Shown: in pieces, positions 15,479 through 23,847 of the stretch | Numbering within the stretch: the first letter of the stretch is position 1 | How the letters are laid out: every line of letters begins with the position of its first letter | Assembly: GCA_964515405.1 (NCBI GenBank) | Contig: CAZERD010000017.1 | Coordinates: 1 to 26,658, forward strand | Reading direction: 5' to 3' | Length of the DNA stretch: 26,658 nucleotides | Origin: CAZERD01 sp964515405 | GTDB taxonomy: Bacteria; Campylobacterota_A; Desulfurellia; Desulfurellales; CAZERD01 | Notes under the pieces: generated by a model | Databases searched by the model: none | What the model was told of the DNA's origin: nothing | What the model saw: only the letters and a program-made list of their open reading frames with translations | Program-made: the position numbers and the translations under genes

Positions 15479-16372
15479 ATGGGTACGGAATTTATAGCTG
15501 AGGTCTCAAGTAACCACAACGGTGATCTGAACAGGTGTTTTAAGTTCATAGAGAAAGCCAACCAATGCGGCTGTGACGGGGTCAAGTTTCAACTGTTCAA
15601 AATAGATGAGCTGTTTGCATCTGAAATCCTGAAATACAGCGAAGAGCACAGAAAGAGAAAAAACTGGGAATTACCGTTGGAGTTCGTGCCGCAAATAGCT
15701 AAGAAGTGCAAAGAGGTTGGGCTCAAATTTATATGCACGCCGTTTTACCTAAAAGCGGTGGATGAACTAAAAGCATACGTCGATGCCTATAAGATTGCCT
15801 CATACGAGCTTTTGTGGCTTGACCTATTTAAGAGGTGTGCACAAACGGGAAAACCCGTTATCGTATCGACCGGGATGGCGACGCTTGAGGAAGTCAAAAC
15901 AGCAGTGGATGTTTTGGTGGAGAATAGCTGCAAAGATATAACGGTACTGCAGTGCATATCAAGTTATCCAACACCACCCAAGCAGTGTAACCTATCAGCC
16001 ATAGAAACCATGAGAAGGTATATAATCGTTCCTGAGGGCGTTCGCTTAAGATTTGGCTGGTCGGATCACTCGGTGAATGAGGGTGTTGTTTTGAGGGCGA
16101 TACACAAATGGAATGCCGAGATGGTTGAATTTCACTTTGATCTTGAAGGAGAGGGAGAGGAGTTCAAATACGGCCACTGCTGGTTGCCAGATAGGGTTAA
16201 GCGGCTGATAAGGATGACAAGAGACGGTTTTCTGGCGGATGGTGACGGGGATAAGAAGCCGCGGGAGAACGAGTTAAAAGAAAGATTGTGGCGCGCAGAC
16301 CCGGAGGACGGTTTAAGGCCTATAAAAAGAATAAGAGCAGAGTGGTTGAAGGAACATGAGGATAGATCCTGA
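15479..16372 (+). CDS. NeuB-family nonulosonic acid synthase lacking the SAF domain
   Basis: This enzyme would condense phosphoenolpyruvate with a six-carbon aldose to give a nine-carbon sialic-acid-like sugar. The TIM-barrel opens FIAEVSSNHNGD (5-16), then DGVKFQLFK (33-41), FICTPFY (84-90), KIASYEL (105-111), PVIVSTGMAT (126-135) and GWSDHS (193-198). Likely metal ligands are His219 (VEFHFDL) and His233 (YGHCW), matching the two His of meningococcal NeuB. Length is 297 residues; ordinary NeuB has about 340-350 because of a C-terminal antifreeze-like SAF domain, which is missing. A charged tail ending RADPEDGLRPIKRIR takes its place. The start has AGAAAGG upstream. It is first in the + strand cluster and overlaps the PseG-like gene by 17 bases. 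The sugar made (pseudaminic, legionaminic, sialic or other) is undetermined. Confidence 0.85.
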   Translation: MGTEFIAEVSSNHNGDLNRCFKFIEKANQCGCDGVKFQLFKIDELFASEILKYSEEHRKRKNWELPLEFVPQIAKKCKEVGLKFICTPFYLKAVDELKAYVDAYKIASYELLWLDLFKRCAQTGKPVIVSTGMATLEEVKTAVDVLVENSCKDITVLQCISSYPTPPKQCNLSAIETMRRYIIVPEGVRLRFGWSDHSVNEGVVLRAIHKWNAEMVEFHFDLEGEGEEFKYGHCWLPDRVKRLIRMTRDGFLADGDGDKKPRENELKERLWRADPEDGLRPIKRIRAEWLKEHEDRS

Positions 16373-17294
16373 AAAGGTAAGAAAAAACTATCAGACCATT
16401 TTTGATGGGAAAAGGGTGCTATTGAAGTTTAGGGCATCCGAAACAGAGGGATTAGGCCATCTATCAAGAATGATCACCTTAGCAGACTATCTGCTAAAAA
16501 AGGGTTGCAATCTTTTATGTGCGATAAATAGCTTCGAAAAAGCGGAAAGAATCTTAAAAAAAGATGGTTTGGACGTCATTGTAAATGACTCTCTTTCTGA
16601 TGAGGAGTTTTTGAAAGGTGTTGCCGACGATTATAAACCTGATCTAATTGCTATAGACGAAAAGCGCAATTACAGTGTGAATTTTCTAAAAAAGCTAAAA
16701 GAACAAAGCAAGCTGATCTGTATTGATAGGATAGCGGAAGGGTATGAGGTATTTGATTGGATAATAATGCCTAATGCACACTTTAATCCTGAAAAGTATA
16801 GAGGCTTTGAGAATATCCTCTGGGGCTGGGACTGGGTTTTAATCAGCAAAGAAATTTTAAAACTCAAACCAAAAGAGAGCTTACCAAAGGAGATTAAGAC
16901 GATAGTTGTAACAACAGGTGGAAGTGACCCAAAAGGGGTTTTGTTTTATATCGTTGAATGGCTAAAAGAGTGTAAAAAGGATGTTATTCTGCTTGTAGGG
17001 GAATCATTTAAACACAGACAGAGACTGAAAACAATTGGTCTGCAGGATAACTTCAGATTAGTGGAGTACGATCCGACTTATTTACTGAAGGGTGATATTG
17101 CTATCTCTACCTTAGGTGTTTCGGTTTATGAGCTTATCTATCTCAATGTGCCGGTTTTTTGTGTTGGGCACACTAAAGAAAACGCCGAAGGATGTGATAC
17201 TCTGGCTAAGAGGTGTGAATTGGTAAGGAATTTGGGGGATTTTGAAGAAGATCTGTTTGGAAGGAAGGTAAGGCTGAATGAAACATTATGGTAA
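16356..17294 (+). CDS. PseG-like nucleotide-sugar hydrolase / GT28-like
   Basis: This 312-residue GT-B-fold protein resembles PseG, which removes UDP from UDP-2,4-diacetamido-2,4,6-trideoxyaltrose before the NeuB/PseI condensation. Evidence: ETEGLGHLSRMITLADYL with the catalytic-type His35 in a GLGH loop; TTGGSDPKG at 186-194; and STLGVSVYELIYLNVPVFCV at 251-270, the usual donor-site loop. PseG is normally about 275-310 residues. The start ATG at 16356 has GAAGGA upstream and overlaps neuB by 17 bases, which couples the two steps of one pathway. The expected upstream enzymes (dehydratase PseB, aminotransferase PseC, acetyltransferase PseH) are not in the window. A true glycosyltransferase role is the main alternative. 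Confidence 0.78.
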   Translation: MRIDPEKVRKNYQTIFDGKRVLLKFRASETEGLGHLSRMITLADYLLKKGCNLLCAINSFEKAERILKKDGLDVIVNDSLSDEEFLKGVADDYKPDLIAIDEKRNYSVNFLKKLKEQSKLICIDRIAEGYEVFDWIIMPNAHFNPEKYRGFENILWGWDWVLISKEILKLKPKESLPKEIKTIVVTTGGSDPKGVLFYIVEWLKECKKDVILLVGESFKHRQRLKTIGLQDNFRLVEYDPTYLLKGDIAISTLGVSVYELIYLNVPVFCVGHTKENAEGCDTLAKRCELVRNLGDFEEDLFGRKVRLNETLW

Positions 17295-18192
17295 AGTTGT
17301 CTGTTCTGTAGACGGGTTTGATGTAATTGAGTGCGAATATTGCGGTTTTAAACATATAATGCCATTACCTTCAGAAGATGAACTGCAAAGCTTCTACAAA
17401 AACGAATTCTATACTAGTGAAAAGCCAGATTACTTTGCAGCCATCAAAAGAGATAAGGAATGGTGGAGCGAGGTTTATAATAATTATTACGACCTTTTGG
17501 AAGAACTATTGCCAGGCAATAGCGATAAACCAAGTCTGCTGGATGTAGGATGCGGACCGGGATTCTTTTTAAAGATAGGAAAAGAAAAAGGGTGGAATGT
17601 TTCCGGTGTGGAACCGTCTCCATTGGCTTGTGAGTTCGCAAAAGGTGAAATGCAGGTGAATGTAGTAAATGAAATGTTCGACACAAAAAACGCAAGAAAA
17701 TACGGGGAATTCGATGTGGTTTGTATGCTTAACGTATTAGAGCATATTGCTAACCCTGTTGAGTTTATAAAAGCCAGCCATGAGATTTTGAAGAGTAGGG
17801 GGCTTATTTTTATTCGTTTGCCGAATGATTTTAATAAATTTCAAGAGATGCTTGTAAATGAGAAGGGATTTGATCGTTGGTGGGTTGTTCCTCGGCATCA
17901 TATAAACTATTTTGATTTTGATTCTGCTTCAAGGTTACTTATCAGAAATGGTTTTGAGATTGTGTATGTAACGTGTGATTTTCCAATGGATTTTTTTCTC
18001 GTTAGTGGCCTTAATTACGTAAAGGATAGTAAACTGGGAACTTTTTGTCATAATCTCAGAAAAGAATTTGAAATCACGCTTTACAGAAACAACAAACAGC
18101 TGATCAACTCATTATATAGCAAGCTCTCAGAATTGGGTCTCGGTAGAAACCTTATTGTGATAGGAAGGAAGAGGAAAATTAATGAGGCATAA
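17278..18192 (+). CDS. SAM-dependent methyltransferase with Cys-rich N-terminus
   Basis: This 304-residue class I methyltransferase has motif I LLDVGCGPGFFLKIG at 87-101, an acidic motif II position at VSGVEPSP (Glu112) and motif IV region FDVVCMLNVLEHIANP. The N-terminus has Cys9, Cys19 and Cys22 (ECEYCGF), reminiscent of the zinc-binding domain of deoxysugar C-methyltransferases, but the second Cys of the first pair is missing. Residues FRIRLP-like (RGLIFIRLPNDF) and the HHINYFDF segment are typical of the Methyltransf_23 group in glycan clusters. It overlaps the PseG-like gene by 17 bases and the sulfotransferase gene by 11. It probably methylates a sugar; O- versus C-methylation cannot be told. 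Confidence 0.84.
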   Translation: MKHYGKVVCSVDGFDVIECEYCGFKHIMPLPSEDELQSFYKNEFYTSEKPDYFAAIKRDKEWWSEVYNNYYDLLEELLPGNSDKPSLLDVGCGPGFFLKIGKEKGWNVSGVEPSPLACEFAKGEMQVNVVNEMFDTKNARKYGEFDVVCMLNVLEHIANPVEFIKASHEILKSRGLIFIRLPNDFNKFQEMLVNEKGFDRWWVVPRHHINYFDFDSASRLLIRNGFEIVYVTCDFPMDFFLVSGLNYVKDSKLGTFCHNLRKEFEITLYRNNKQLINSLYSKLSELGLGRNLIVIGRKRKINEA

Positions 18193-19042
18193 TAAAAAAC
18201 AGATTGGTAGAATACTTCAATGCGGTTTTCCAAAATCGGGCAACTATTTGCTGTGGAAGATATTACAGGTGTGTCAGGCAGAAGAAGGTATATACACAAG
18301 TTTCAGCAAAAAAAGCGGGATTACAAAGTTGTACGAAGGAATTTATGCTCTCCTTGGTTTGGGTAAATATTTTAAAGAAGCTCTGGAGATAGATGAAATT
18401 GAGCCTAATGAGAACGGGGAACTCAAATTTTTTAAGCTTATGATAACCGGTAACCCGTTTTTCTGTGGTCACCTTGATACGGACACGGCGTTGCTCACGA
18501 GCGTCTCTTCGCTGCTTTGGACACACTCTCTCCCAGAAGAGGTTGCTGGTAATGGGTTTTTAAAGGACCGCTTAAGGATCTACATCATCAGGGACGGAAG
18601 AGCCGTGGTGAACTCTTTGATTCACCACAATGTAAGGCAGGAGACTCTTAAGTTTATGCCTTTTTATAAATACACAAGGGTTGACGAAATTTATAATGAT
18701 GAGTGGCTTTTCCGACGATATGTGGAAAAGTGGAAAAAACATGTATATTCCTATTTAAATACTAAAGAGAAATTCATGTTGGTAAGATTTGAAAGCTTGA
18801 CAGACGAGAACAAACAGGACTTAAAGAGTATCTTATCGCTATTTGGTCTTGAGAATAGATTGAAAGAGTTTTCAGAGAAGTTTTCTTTTAATTCCATGAA
18901 AAAGAATAGTGGGACTCATTTAAGAAAAGGTAGAAACGATGATTGGAAAAATCACTTCACAGGGAAACATAAAGACATTTTTAAAGAAATAGCTGGGGAA
19001 TTGCTGATCAAATTGGGTTATGAGACGGACTATGAGTGGTAG
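18182..19042 (+). CDS. PAPS-dependent sulfotransferase
   Basis: This 286-residue protein shows all landmark sites of cytosolic-type sulfotransferases: the 5'-phosphosulfate loop CGFPKSGNYLLWKIL at 14-28 (Lys18, Ser19, Gly20), a catalytic-type His115 in WTHSLPEE, the 3'-phosphate motif IYIIRDGRAVVNSL at 133-146 (Arg137, Ser145), and a C-terminal RKGRNDDWKNHFT at 248-260, which matches the R-K-G-x2-G/D-D-W-K-N-x-F PAPS-binding segment. It should move sulfate from PAPS to a hydroxyl or amine, here presumably on the glycan or its precursor. It overlaps the methyltransferase (11 bases) and lies next to a glycosyltransferase. The PAPS supply genes are not in the window. The family call is strong; the acceptor is inferred from context only. 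Confidence 0.87.
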   Translation: MRHNKKQIGRILQCGFPKSGNYLLWKILQVCQAEEGIYTSFSKKSGITKLYEGIYALLGLGKYFKEALEIDEIEPNENGELKFFKLMITGNPFFCGHLDTDTALLTSVSSLLWTHSLPEEVAGNGFLKDRLRIYIIRDGRAVVNSLIHHNVRQETLKFMPFYKYTRVDEIYNDEWLFRRYVEKWKKHVYSYLNTKEKFMLVRFESLTDENKQDLKSILSLFGLENRLKEFSEKFSFNSMKKNSGTHLRKGRNDDWKNHFTGKHKDIFKEIAGELLIKLGYETDYEW

Positions 19043-20051
19043 CAATCCTATGGTAAGTGTAATATTGCCAGTGTTCAATGGGGCAGATTTTGTAGCTGAA
19101 GCCATAGATAGTGTATTAAACCAAACATTTAAATGTTTTGAACTCATAGTAGTTGATGATGGCTCCAAAGACAATAGTGAAGGGGTAATGCGCAAGTTCA
19201 CTGACAACAGAATTATTTACATAAAACACAAAATCAACAGGGGTGTTTCTGCTGCAAGGAATACAGGAATAAAAGCTTCAAAAGGCAAATATATAGCTTT
19301 CATAGATCAAGATGATATCTGGATGCCAGAAAAGATAGAAAAACAAATAGCAGTCTTTGAAAGTCAAAAAAATAATGAGTTGGGGGCAGTTTTTACCGAT
19401 CTTTATATTGAGAGAGGAAACAACAAAAAACTGATAAGTTACAACAAAAAGTTCGATTTTAGTGTAGTACAAGCACCATCAGTTGCCATGATAAAAAGGA
19501 GCACGTTTGATATGGTAGGTGTGTTTGATGAGAGCTTTACTTCAGGCAGGGAAGATGACGATCTGTGGATACGAATGTTTATAGAATGGAAGCTTAACTT
19601 TGAAGTATTAAAAGAAGCACTAGTCATCAAAAGAGAAGTTAACAACGCTACTCAAAAAAATTTTGGATATAAAACGTTCTTAAACATGTTACTCCTAAGC
19701 AGAAAACATCACAGGTTGTTTGGATTTAAGATTAATGAGTGGGTTTTAGATGAATATGGCAGTCTGGACCATTTTCTAGATTACCTAAACAAAAACAAGG
19801 TAAGCGTTGTCATATTTGGTGCTGGTGGTAGAGGAAAAATGGCCCTCAACTGGCTAATAAAGAAAAGGATTAGCTGTAAGTTTTTTGTGGACAATAATAA
19901 AAATAAATGGGGAAATTCCCTTGCAGGAATAAAAATAAGGCCTCCTTCTTTTATAACTAGCCAAGATGTAGTTTTTCTCGAGAGCGCCTGGTACGTTGAA
20001 ATAGGGAGACAACTCACTAAAATGAATATAAAAAGATTCATTTTTGTATAG
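19032..20051 (+). CDS. Family 2 glycosyltransferase with C-terminal Rossmann-like domain
   Basis: The N-terminal GT-A domain (about 7-215) starts MVSVILPVFNGADFV, has ELIVVDDGSKDNSEG and NRGVSAARNTGI, and a metal-binding D-x-D-type AFIDQDDIW. A second acidic site, GREDDDLWIRM, matches the catalytic base loop. After a helical stretch the last 80 residues form a separate nucleotide-binding-like module: VSVVIFGAGGRGKMALNWL, FFVDNNKNKWGNSLAGI. The same module opens the next gene. The start is uncertain: ATG at 19020, 19032 or 19050; 19032 gives an 11-base overlap with the sulfotransferase like other junctions here. The protein is 339 residues from 19032. No transmembrane span is seen. It likely assembles the cluster's glycan. 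Confidence 0.88.
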   Translation: MSGSNPMVSVILPVFNGADFVAEAIDSVLNQTFKCFELIVVDDGSKDNSEGVMRKFTDNRIIYIKHKINRGVSAARNTGIKASKGKYIAFIDQDDIWMPEKIEKQIAVFESQKNNELGAVFTDLYIERGNNKKLISYNKKFDFSVVQAPSVAMIKRSTFDMVGVFDESFTSGREDDDLWIRMFIEWKLNFEVLKEALVIKREVNNATQKNFGYKTFLNMLLLSRKHHRLFGFKINEWVLDEYGSLDHFLDYLNKNKVSVVIFGAGGRGKMALNWLIKKRISCKFFVDNNKNKWGNSLAGIKIRPPSFITSQDVVFLESAWYVEIGRQLTKMNIKRFIFV

Positions 20052-20061
20052 CAAATTACAA

Positions 20062-21177
20062 ATGGTAAAAACATTAAGGGAATTCAAGGAACATATTGCT
20101 AGGAGGATAAATAAAGAAACTTTTTATTTTAAATACGGAAATAGTATTAACGATGTCCTCAACTATCTAATGAAGAGGAATATGTCAGTAGTCATATGGG
20201 GAGCAAGTCTCGGAGGTAAAAAAACTCTTTCTAAGCTTAAGGAAAGAGGGATAGAAGTAAAATACTTTGTTGATATAGATCCTAAAAAACAAGGAAAAAG
20301 TATAGATGGATTGATAGTTAAAAACCCTGACTCTTTAAGCCCTAATGACATTGTTATCGTAGGAAGTGTATTTGAAAAAGAAATCGTTAATATCTTAAAA
20401 ACCAAAGGAATAAGTTTTATACCCGCTTGTGGTGGACTCTTAGCATTCAATATAGACGGCAAGCTCTTTTTTAAAAACATTGATATGCTATTTGAAGCTT
20501 ATTCTTCTTTGGAAGATACCGAGAGCAGAGAAATATTTGTGGATATGATAGTCTACTCTTTGGATGGGGATATAACAAAGACTAAAAAGTCCATCTATCC
20601 ACAGTATTTTCATCCGCATGTTACACCCGAAAAGAATGACATAATAATTGACGGCGGTGCGTATACTGGTGATACAGTTATCGAATTCTGCAAAAGCACA
20701 AACAATGAAGTAGAAATATTTGCTTTTGAACCTGACAAAGAAAACTATAAAGGACTGAAAAGCAACCTTCAAGGGTTTTCCAATGTTAACATATACTGCT
20801 ATGGTCTGTGGAGTAAGAATACAGTTGTACCTTTTAGTATGAAAAGTAATATGGGGAGCTACATTGTTGATGACAATAACGAAACGGATGACAAAACCGT
20901 TAAGATTAAGGTAGTATCTCTTGATTCTTTTTTTGACAGCACTAAAGTAAAACCAACCTTGATAAAACTAGATATTGAAGGTGCAGAACTTGAAGCTCTG
21001 AAAGGAGCCAAAGAAATAATAAAAAAATACAAACCTAAGCTTCAAATATGTATCTACCACCATACAGAGCATTCCTGGGAAATACCTTTATTTATAAAAA
21101 GTTTAGTACCGGAATATAAAATGTATTTGGGTCATCACACGGAAAGTTGGGGTGATTCAGTACTTTATTGTATCTAG
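20062..21177 (+). CDS. FkbM-family methyltransferase with N-terminal Rossmann-like module
   Basis: From the ATG at 20062 the protein has 371 residues. Residues about 28-120 form a Rossmann-like module (MSVVIWGASLGGKKTL, KYFVDIDPKKQGKSIDG) closely parallel to the tail of the preceding glycosyltransferase. Residues about 190-370 are the FkbM methyltransferase domain: DIIIDGGAYTGDTVIEF holds motif I at 197-204, AFEPDKENYKGLKSNL is the acidic loop, and TLIKLDIEGAELEALKGA is the signature segment. FkbM enzymes O-methylate sugars or polyketides. A TTG at 20044 that would overlap the previous stop is the alternative start; neither has a clear ribosome site. It probably methylates the sugar chain built by this cluster. 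Confidence 0.85.
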   Translation: MVKTLREFKEHIARRINKETFYFKYGNSINDVLNYLMKRNMSVVIWGASLGGKKTLSKLKERGIEVKYFVDIDPKKQGKSIDGLIVKNPDSLSPNDIVIVGSVFEKEIVNILKTKGISFIPACGGLLAFNIDGKLFFKNIDMLFEAYSSLEDTESREIFVDMIVYSLDGDITKTKKSIYPQYFHPHVTPEKNDIIIDGGAYTGDTVIEFCKSTNNEVEIFAFEPDKENYKGLKSNLQGFSNVNIYCYGLWSKNTVVPFSMKSNMGSYIVDDNNETDDKTVKIKVVSLDSFFDSTKVKPTLIKLDIEGAELEALKGAKEIIKKYKPKLQICIYHHTEHSWEIPLFIKSLVPEYKMYLGHHTESWGDSVLYCI

Positions 21178-21181
21178 AAGT

Positions 21182-21188
21182 AGGAGGT
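21182..21188 (+). promoter_or_regulatory. Strong Shine-Dalgarno AGGAGGT before talC-like gene
   Basis: AGGAGGT ends 5 bases before the ATG at 21194. It fixes that codon as the start and rules out the longer frame from 21152. It is the strongest ribosome site in the cluster and may mark the start of a functionally separate four-gene block. Confidence 0.75.
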
Positions 21189-21193
21189 ACATT

Positions 21194-21862
21194 ATGAAAA
21201 TCTTTTTGGATACGGCAAATATAGAAGAAATTAAAAAATATGCGAAAATAGGAATCATTGATGGTGTAACTACCAATCCCGCGCTGATAGCCAGAGAAAG
21301 AGAGAGCTTCAAAGGCGTTATCGAGGAAATTTGCAGTTTAGTTGATGGGCCAATAAGCGTAGAGGTTATAAGTAAAGAATCCGAAGGCATGATCAGGGAA
21401 GCCCGAGAACTATCTAAAATACATAGAAATATCGTTATAAAAATACCCTCAACCTGGGAAGGCATCAGAGCAACAAAAATTTTAAGTAGGGAAAATATAA
21501 AGACAAACGTCACCATTATTTATAAAGCCAATCAAGCACTTTTAGCAGCTAAAGCTGGCGCAACTTACGTAAGCCCTTTCATAGGGCGATTGGATACTAC
21601 ATCAACAAGCGGAATAGAGCTCATCAGAGAGATAGCAACCATCTACGGCAATTACGGTTTCGAAACGCAAATTCTAGCAGCAAGCATGAGAAATGAGATA
21701 TATGTTAAAATGGCTGCACTCTCAGGTGCTCATGTCGCTACAATACCCCCCGAGGTCTTAGACCAAATGATGAGAAGTGAACTGACAGAGTTAGGACTAG
21801 AAGGCTTTTTGAACGAATGGAGAAAATTACCAAAAGAGAAAAGAGGGTTTTTTAAAGATTAA
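21194..21862 (+). CDS. TalC/FSA-type transaldolase-family aldolase
   Basis: This 222-residue protein belongs to the small transaldolase / fructose-6-phosphate aldolase family of class I aldolases. It starts MKIFLDTANIEEIKKY (Asp6), then DGVTTNPALIARE (23-35), the Schiff-base segment NIVIKIPSTWEGIRATK with Lys83, KTNVTIIYKANQALLAAKAG, and SPFIGRLDTTSTSG. Length fits the family (about 215-225). In housekeeping relatives the last motif usually reads GRLDD-I/W, so the T-T here is a mild deviation near the active site. In a nonulosonate-type cluster it may build or trim a sugar skeleton rather than serve the pentose phosphate pathway. It sits 16 bases after the FkbM gene and 18 before the SDR gene. 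Confidence 0.87.
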   Translation: MKIFLDTANIEEIKKYAKIGIIDGVTTNPALIARERESFKGVIEEICSLVDGPISVEVISKESEGMIREARELSKIHRNIVIKIPSTWEGIRATKILSRENIKTNVTIIYKANQALLAAKAGATYVSPFIGRLDTTSTSGIELIREIATIYGNYGFETQILAASMRNEIYVKMAALSGAHVATIPPEVLDQMMRSELTELGLEGFLNEWRKLPKEKRGFFKD

Positions 21863-21880
21863 GAAAATTGGAGGGAGTAT

Positions 21881-22612
21881 ATGAGACTAAAAAATAAGGT
21901 GGCAATAATTACGGGTTCAAGTAGAGGTTTGGGAGCAGCTATGGCTATTAGGTTTGCCAAAGAAGGTGCCACGGTAGTTATTACATACAACAGCAACAAG
22001 GAAGAGGCACTAAAAGTAGCCCAGGATTCAAACTCCGAAATAGTGCTAAAATTGGATGTAAGAGACAGAAACTCAATAAAAAACGCCTTTAGAAAGGTTT
22101 ACAAGAAATACGGTAAAATCGATATTTTGGTGAACAACGCCGGAATAAACAGGCCTGCTGATTTCGATAAACAAACTGAAGAAGAGTGGAATGAGGTAAT
22201 AGATGTAAACCTAACGGGTGTCTTTAGGTGCTGTCAGGAAATTCTCCCTTACATTTCAGAGGGCGGAAAAATAATCAACATAGGTTCTCTGTCAGGTGAA
22301 TATGGAGGCCCAAGGACACCGTCTTATGCTGTTGCAAAGGCTGGTCTAATGGCTTTAACTCACAATTTAGCAAGATTTTTAGGCAAGAAAAACATCTGTG
22401 TTAATACTCTTTCACCAGGTGTTATAGAGAACGAGTTTACAGCAAAAACCATGGCTCCAAGCGTAAGAGAAACGGCCATGTCTCTTTTGCTCTTAAAAAG
22501 GTTTGCCAGCTATGGTGATATTGTAGGCGTTGCGGTTTTTTTAGCCAGCGATGAAGCTTCCTACATTACAGCACAAACTATAAGCGTAAATGGAGGTGCC
22601 TGGGTTAGATAA
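21881..22612 (+). CDS. Short-chain dehydrogenase/reductase
   Basis: This 243-residue classical SDR is FabG-like in overall sequence. It shows the cofactor loop TGSSRGLG (11-18), VLKLDVRD, NNAG (85-88), a catalytic Ser in GSLSGEYG (about 136-138), Tyr149 and Lys153 in SYAVAKAG, and LSPGVIENEF. The first strand is followed by TYNSNKEE, suggesting NADP(H) or NAD(H) without a clear preference. GGAGGGAG just before the ATG supports the start. It is flanked by the aldolase and the ATP-grasp gene, overlapping the latter by 1 base, so it likely reduces or oxidises a keto-sugar intermediate of this cluster. A fatty-acid role is possible but unlikely in this context. Confidence 0.85.
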   Translation: MRLKNKVAIITGSSRGLGAAMAIRFAKEGATVVITYNSNKEEALKVAQDSNSEIVLKLDVRDRNSIKNAFRKVYKKYGKIDILVNNAGINRPADFDKQTEEEWNEVIDVNLTGVFRCCQEILPYISEGGKIINIGSLSGEYGGPRTPSYAVAKAGLMALTHNLARFLGKKNICVNTLSPGVIENEFTAKTMAPSVRETAMSLLLLKRFASYGDIVGVAVFLASDEASYITAQTISVNGGAWVR

Positions 22613-23847
22613 TGGCTAACATACTGGTTTTGGGCGGCAACTTAGAGGCCGTTGATGGACTCATTCACATAAAAGAGTTGGGGCATAAAATTATTCTATG
22701 TGACGGAAACCCCAATGCTGTAGGTAGAAAATACAGCGATCATTTTATTCTGGCAAGCATATACGATGAGGAGAAAATAACTTCTATAGTTCCCGACTAT
22801 CTCCTAAAAAACCATCTGTATGTAGATGGAGTTCTAACAATAGCTACAGATGCTTCTAGATCCGTGGCAAAAATAGCTAACAAACTACATTTAAACTGCT
22901 ACTCCTACGACACAGCTTATCTATCAACACACAAATACGAAATGAAGCGTATTTTTCGTTCCCATGGTATTTTGGTACCAGATTTTAAAAAAATCAAGTT
23001 CATAAACGAACTTGAAAAAACAATAAAAGACAACGCTAATAAGGAGTATGTACTTAAACCCGCTGATTCAAGGGGCTCCAGAGGAATTGTTAGATTAAAC
23101 AGCAACTCCGATTTACAGTGGGCTTATGAATTCTCCATGCAATACTCAAAAGAAAGGGAGTTGATACTCGAAGAATGGATTAACGGAAACCAACTGAGCA
23201 CTGAGTCAGTAATATGGGAGGGAATTCATTGTTTATGTGGCGTTTCAGATAGAAACTATTCGAAGCTAAACAAAACATATCCGTTCGTTGTAGAAGATGG
23301 CGGGGAAACTCCTAGCATTTTTTCAGAGAAATTACAGTATAAGCTTAATGAGGTTCTCACGGAGGCAGCTAAAGCTATTGGGCTTGAAAAAGGCATTCTA
23401 AAGGGCGACATCATATTTAGTAAGGGTAAAATTTACGTGGTCGAAGTTGCAGTAAGGTTAAGCGGCGGATACTTTTCAACTATTACGATACCTGAAGTCT
23501 ATGGAAACGACATAATAAAGGCCGCGGTCGATATATCCTTAGGTCTTAGACCCGCTATAAACGATTTTTCGTTGATCGCTCACAAATATCAAGCCAATCG
23601 ATTTCTCTTTTTAGAAAAAGGTAGAGTTAAGAAAATAAACTACAAAATCATAGATAAGATAAAAAAAGATAAAAATGTGGAAAAATTAACATTAAACGTA
23701 AAAGACAACGATGTGATTAAAGAAATCACGGATCACACAAGGCGCTGTGGGATGGTGCTTTGCATAGGCGACTCACGGAAAGAAGTTGTAGACAAATGCG
23801 TCTCCTATATCGAAGAAATCGAAAGAGCCATAGAAATAGAACGATGA
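22612..23847 (+). CDS. ATP-grasp carboxylate-amine ligase
   Basis: This 411-residue ATP-grasp enzyme would join a carboxylate to an amine or thiol via an acyl-phosphate. The N-terminal pre-ATP-grasp domain begins NILVLGGNLEAVDGLIHI. ATP-grasp signatures are KEYVLKPADSRGSRGIVRL (Lys149 and the Gly-rich loop), LILEEWINGNQLSTESV for the adenine-side Glu residues, and VVEVAVRLSGGYFS with metal-binding Glu278. A further 90-residue C-terminal domain follows. It resembles carbamoyl-phosphate-synthase-like and PurK/PurT-like ligases found in glycan clusters. ATG overlaps the SDR stop (TAATG) and its own stop overlaps the GH57-like start (ATGA). A plausible role is amidation or amino-acid attachment to the carboxylate of the nonulosonate; this is inference. 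Confidence 0.82.
   Translation: MANILVLGGNLEAVDGLIHIKELGHKIILCDGNPNAVGRKYSDHFILASIYDEEKITSIVPDYLLKNHLYVDGVLTIATDASRSVAKIANKLHLNCYSYDTAYLSTHKYEMKRIFRSHGILVPDFKKIKFINELEKTIKDNANKEYVLKPADSRGSRGIVRLNSNSDLQWAYEFSMQYSKERELILEEWINGNQLSTESVIWEGIHCLCGVSDRNYSKLNKTYPFVVEDGGETPSIFSEKLQYKLNEVLTEAAKAIGLEKGILKGDIIFSKGKIYVVEVAVRLSGGYFSTITIPEVYGNDIIKAAVDISLGLRPAINDFSLIAHKYQANRFLFLEKGRVKKINYKIIDKIKKDKNVEKLTLNVKDNDVIKEITDHTRRCGMVLCIGDSRKEVVDKCVSYIEEIERAIEIER

Noticed and set aside
21152..21193. Upstream extension of the aldolase gene from 21152
   Set aside because: It overlaps the FkbM gene and ignores the AGGAGGT located before the ATG at 21194, where family similarity begins.
21881..22612. Calling the SDR gene fabG
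   Set aside because: The catalytic motifs are shared by the whole SDR family, and the surrounding genes point to sugar rather than fatty-acid metabolism.
23760..23843. Upstream extension of the GH57-like gene from 23760
   Set aside because: The extra 28 residues are Arg-rich shadow of the ATP-grasp gene; the GH57 fold starts at MNLYLLFHLN from 23844.
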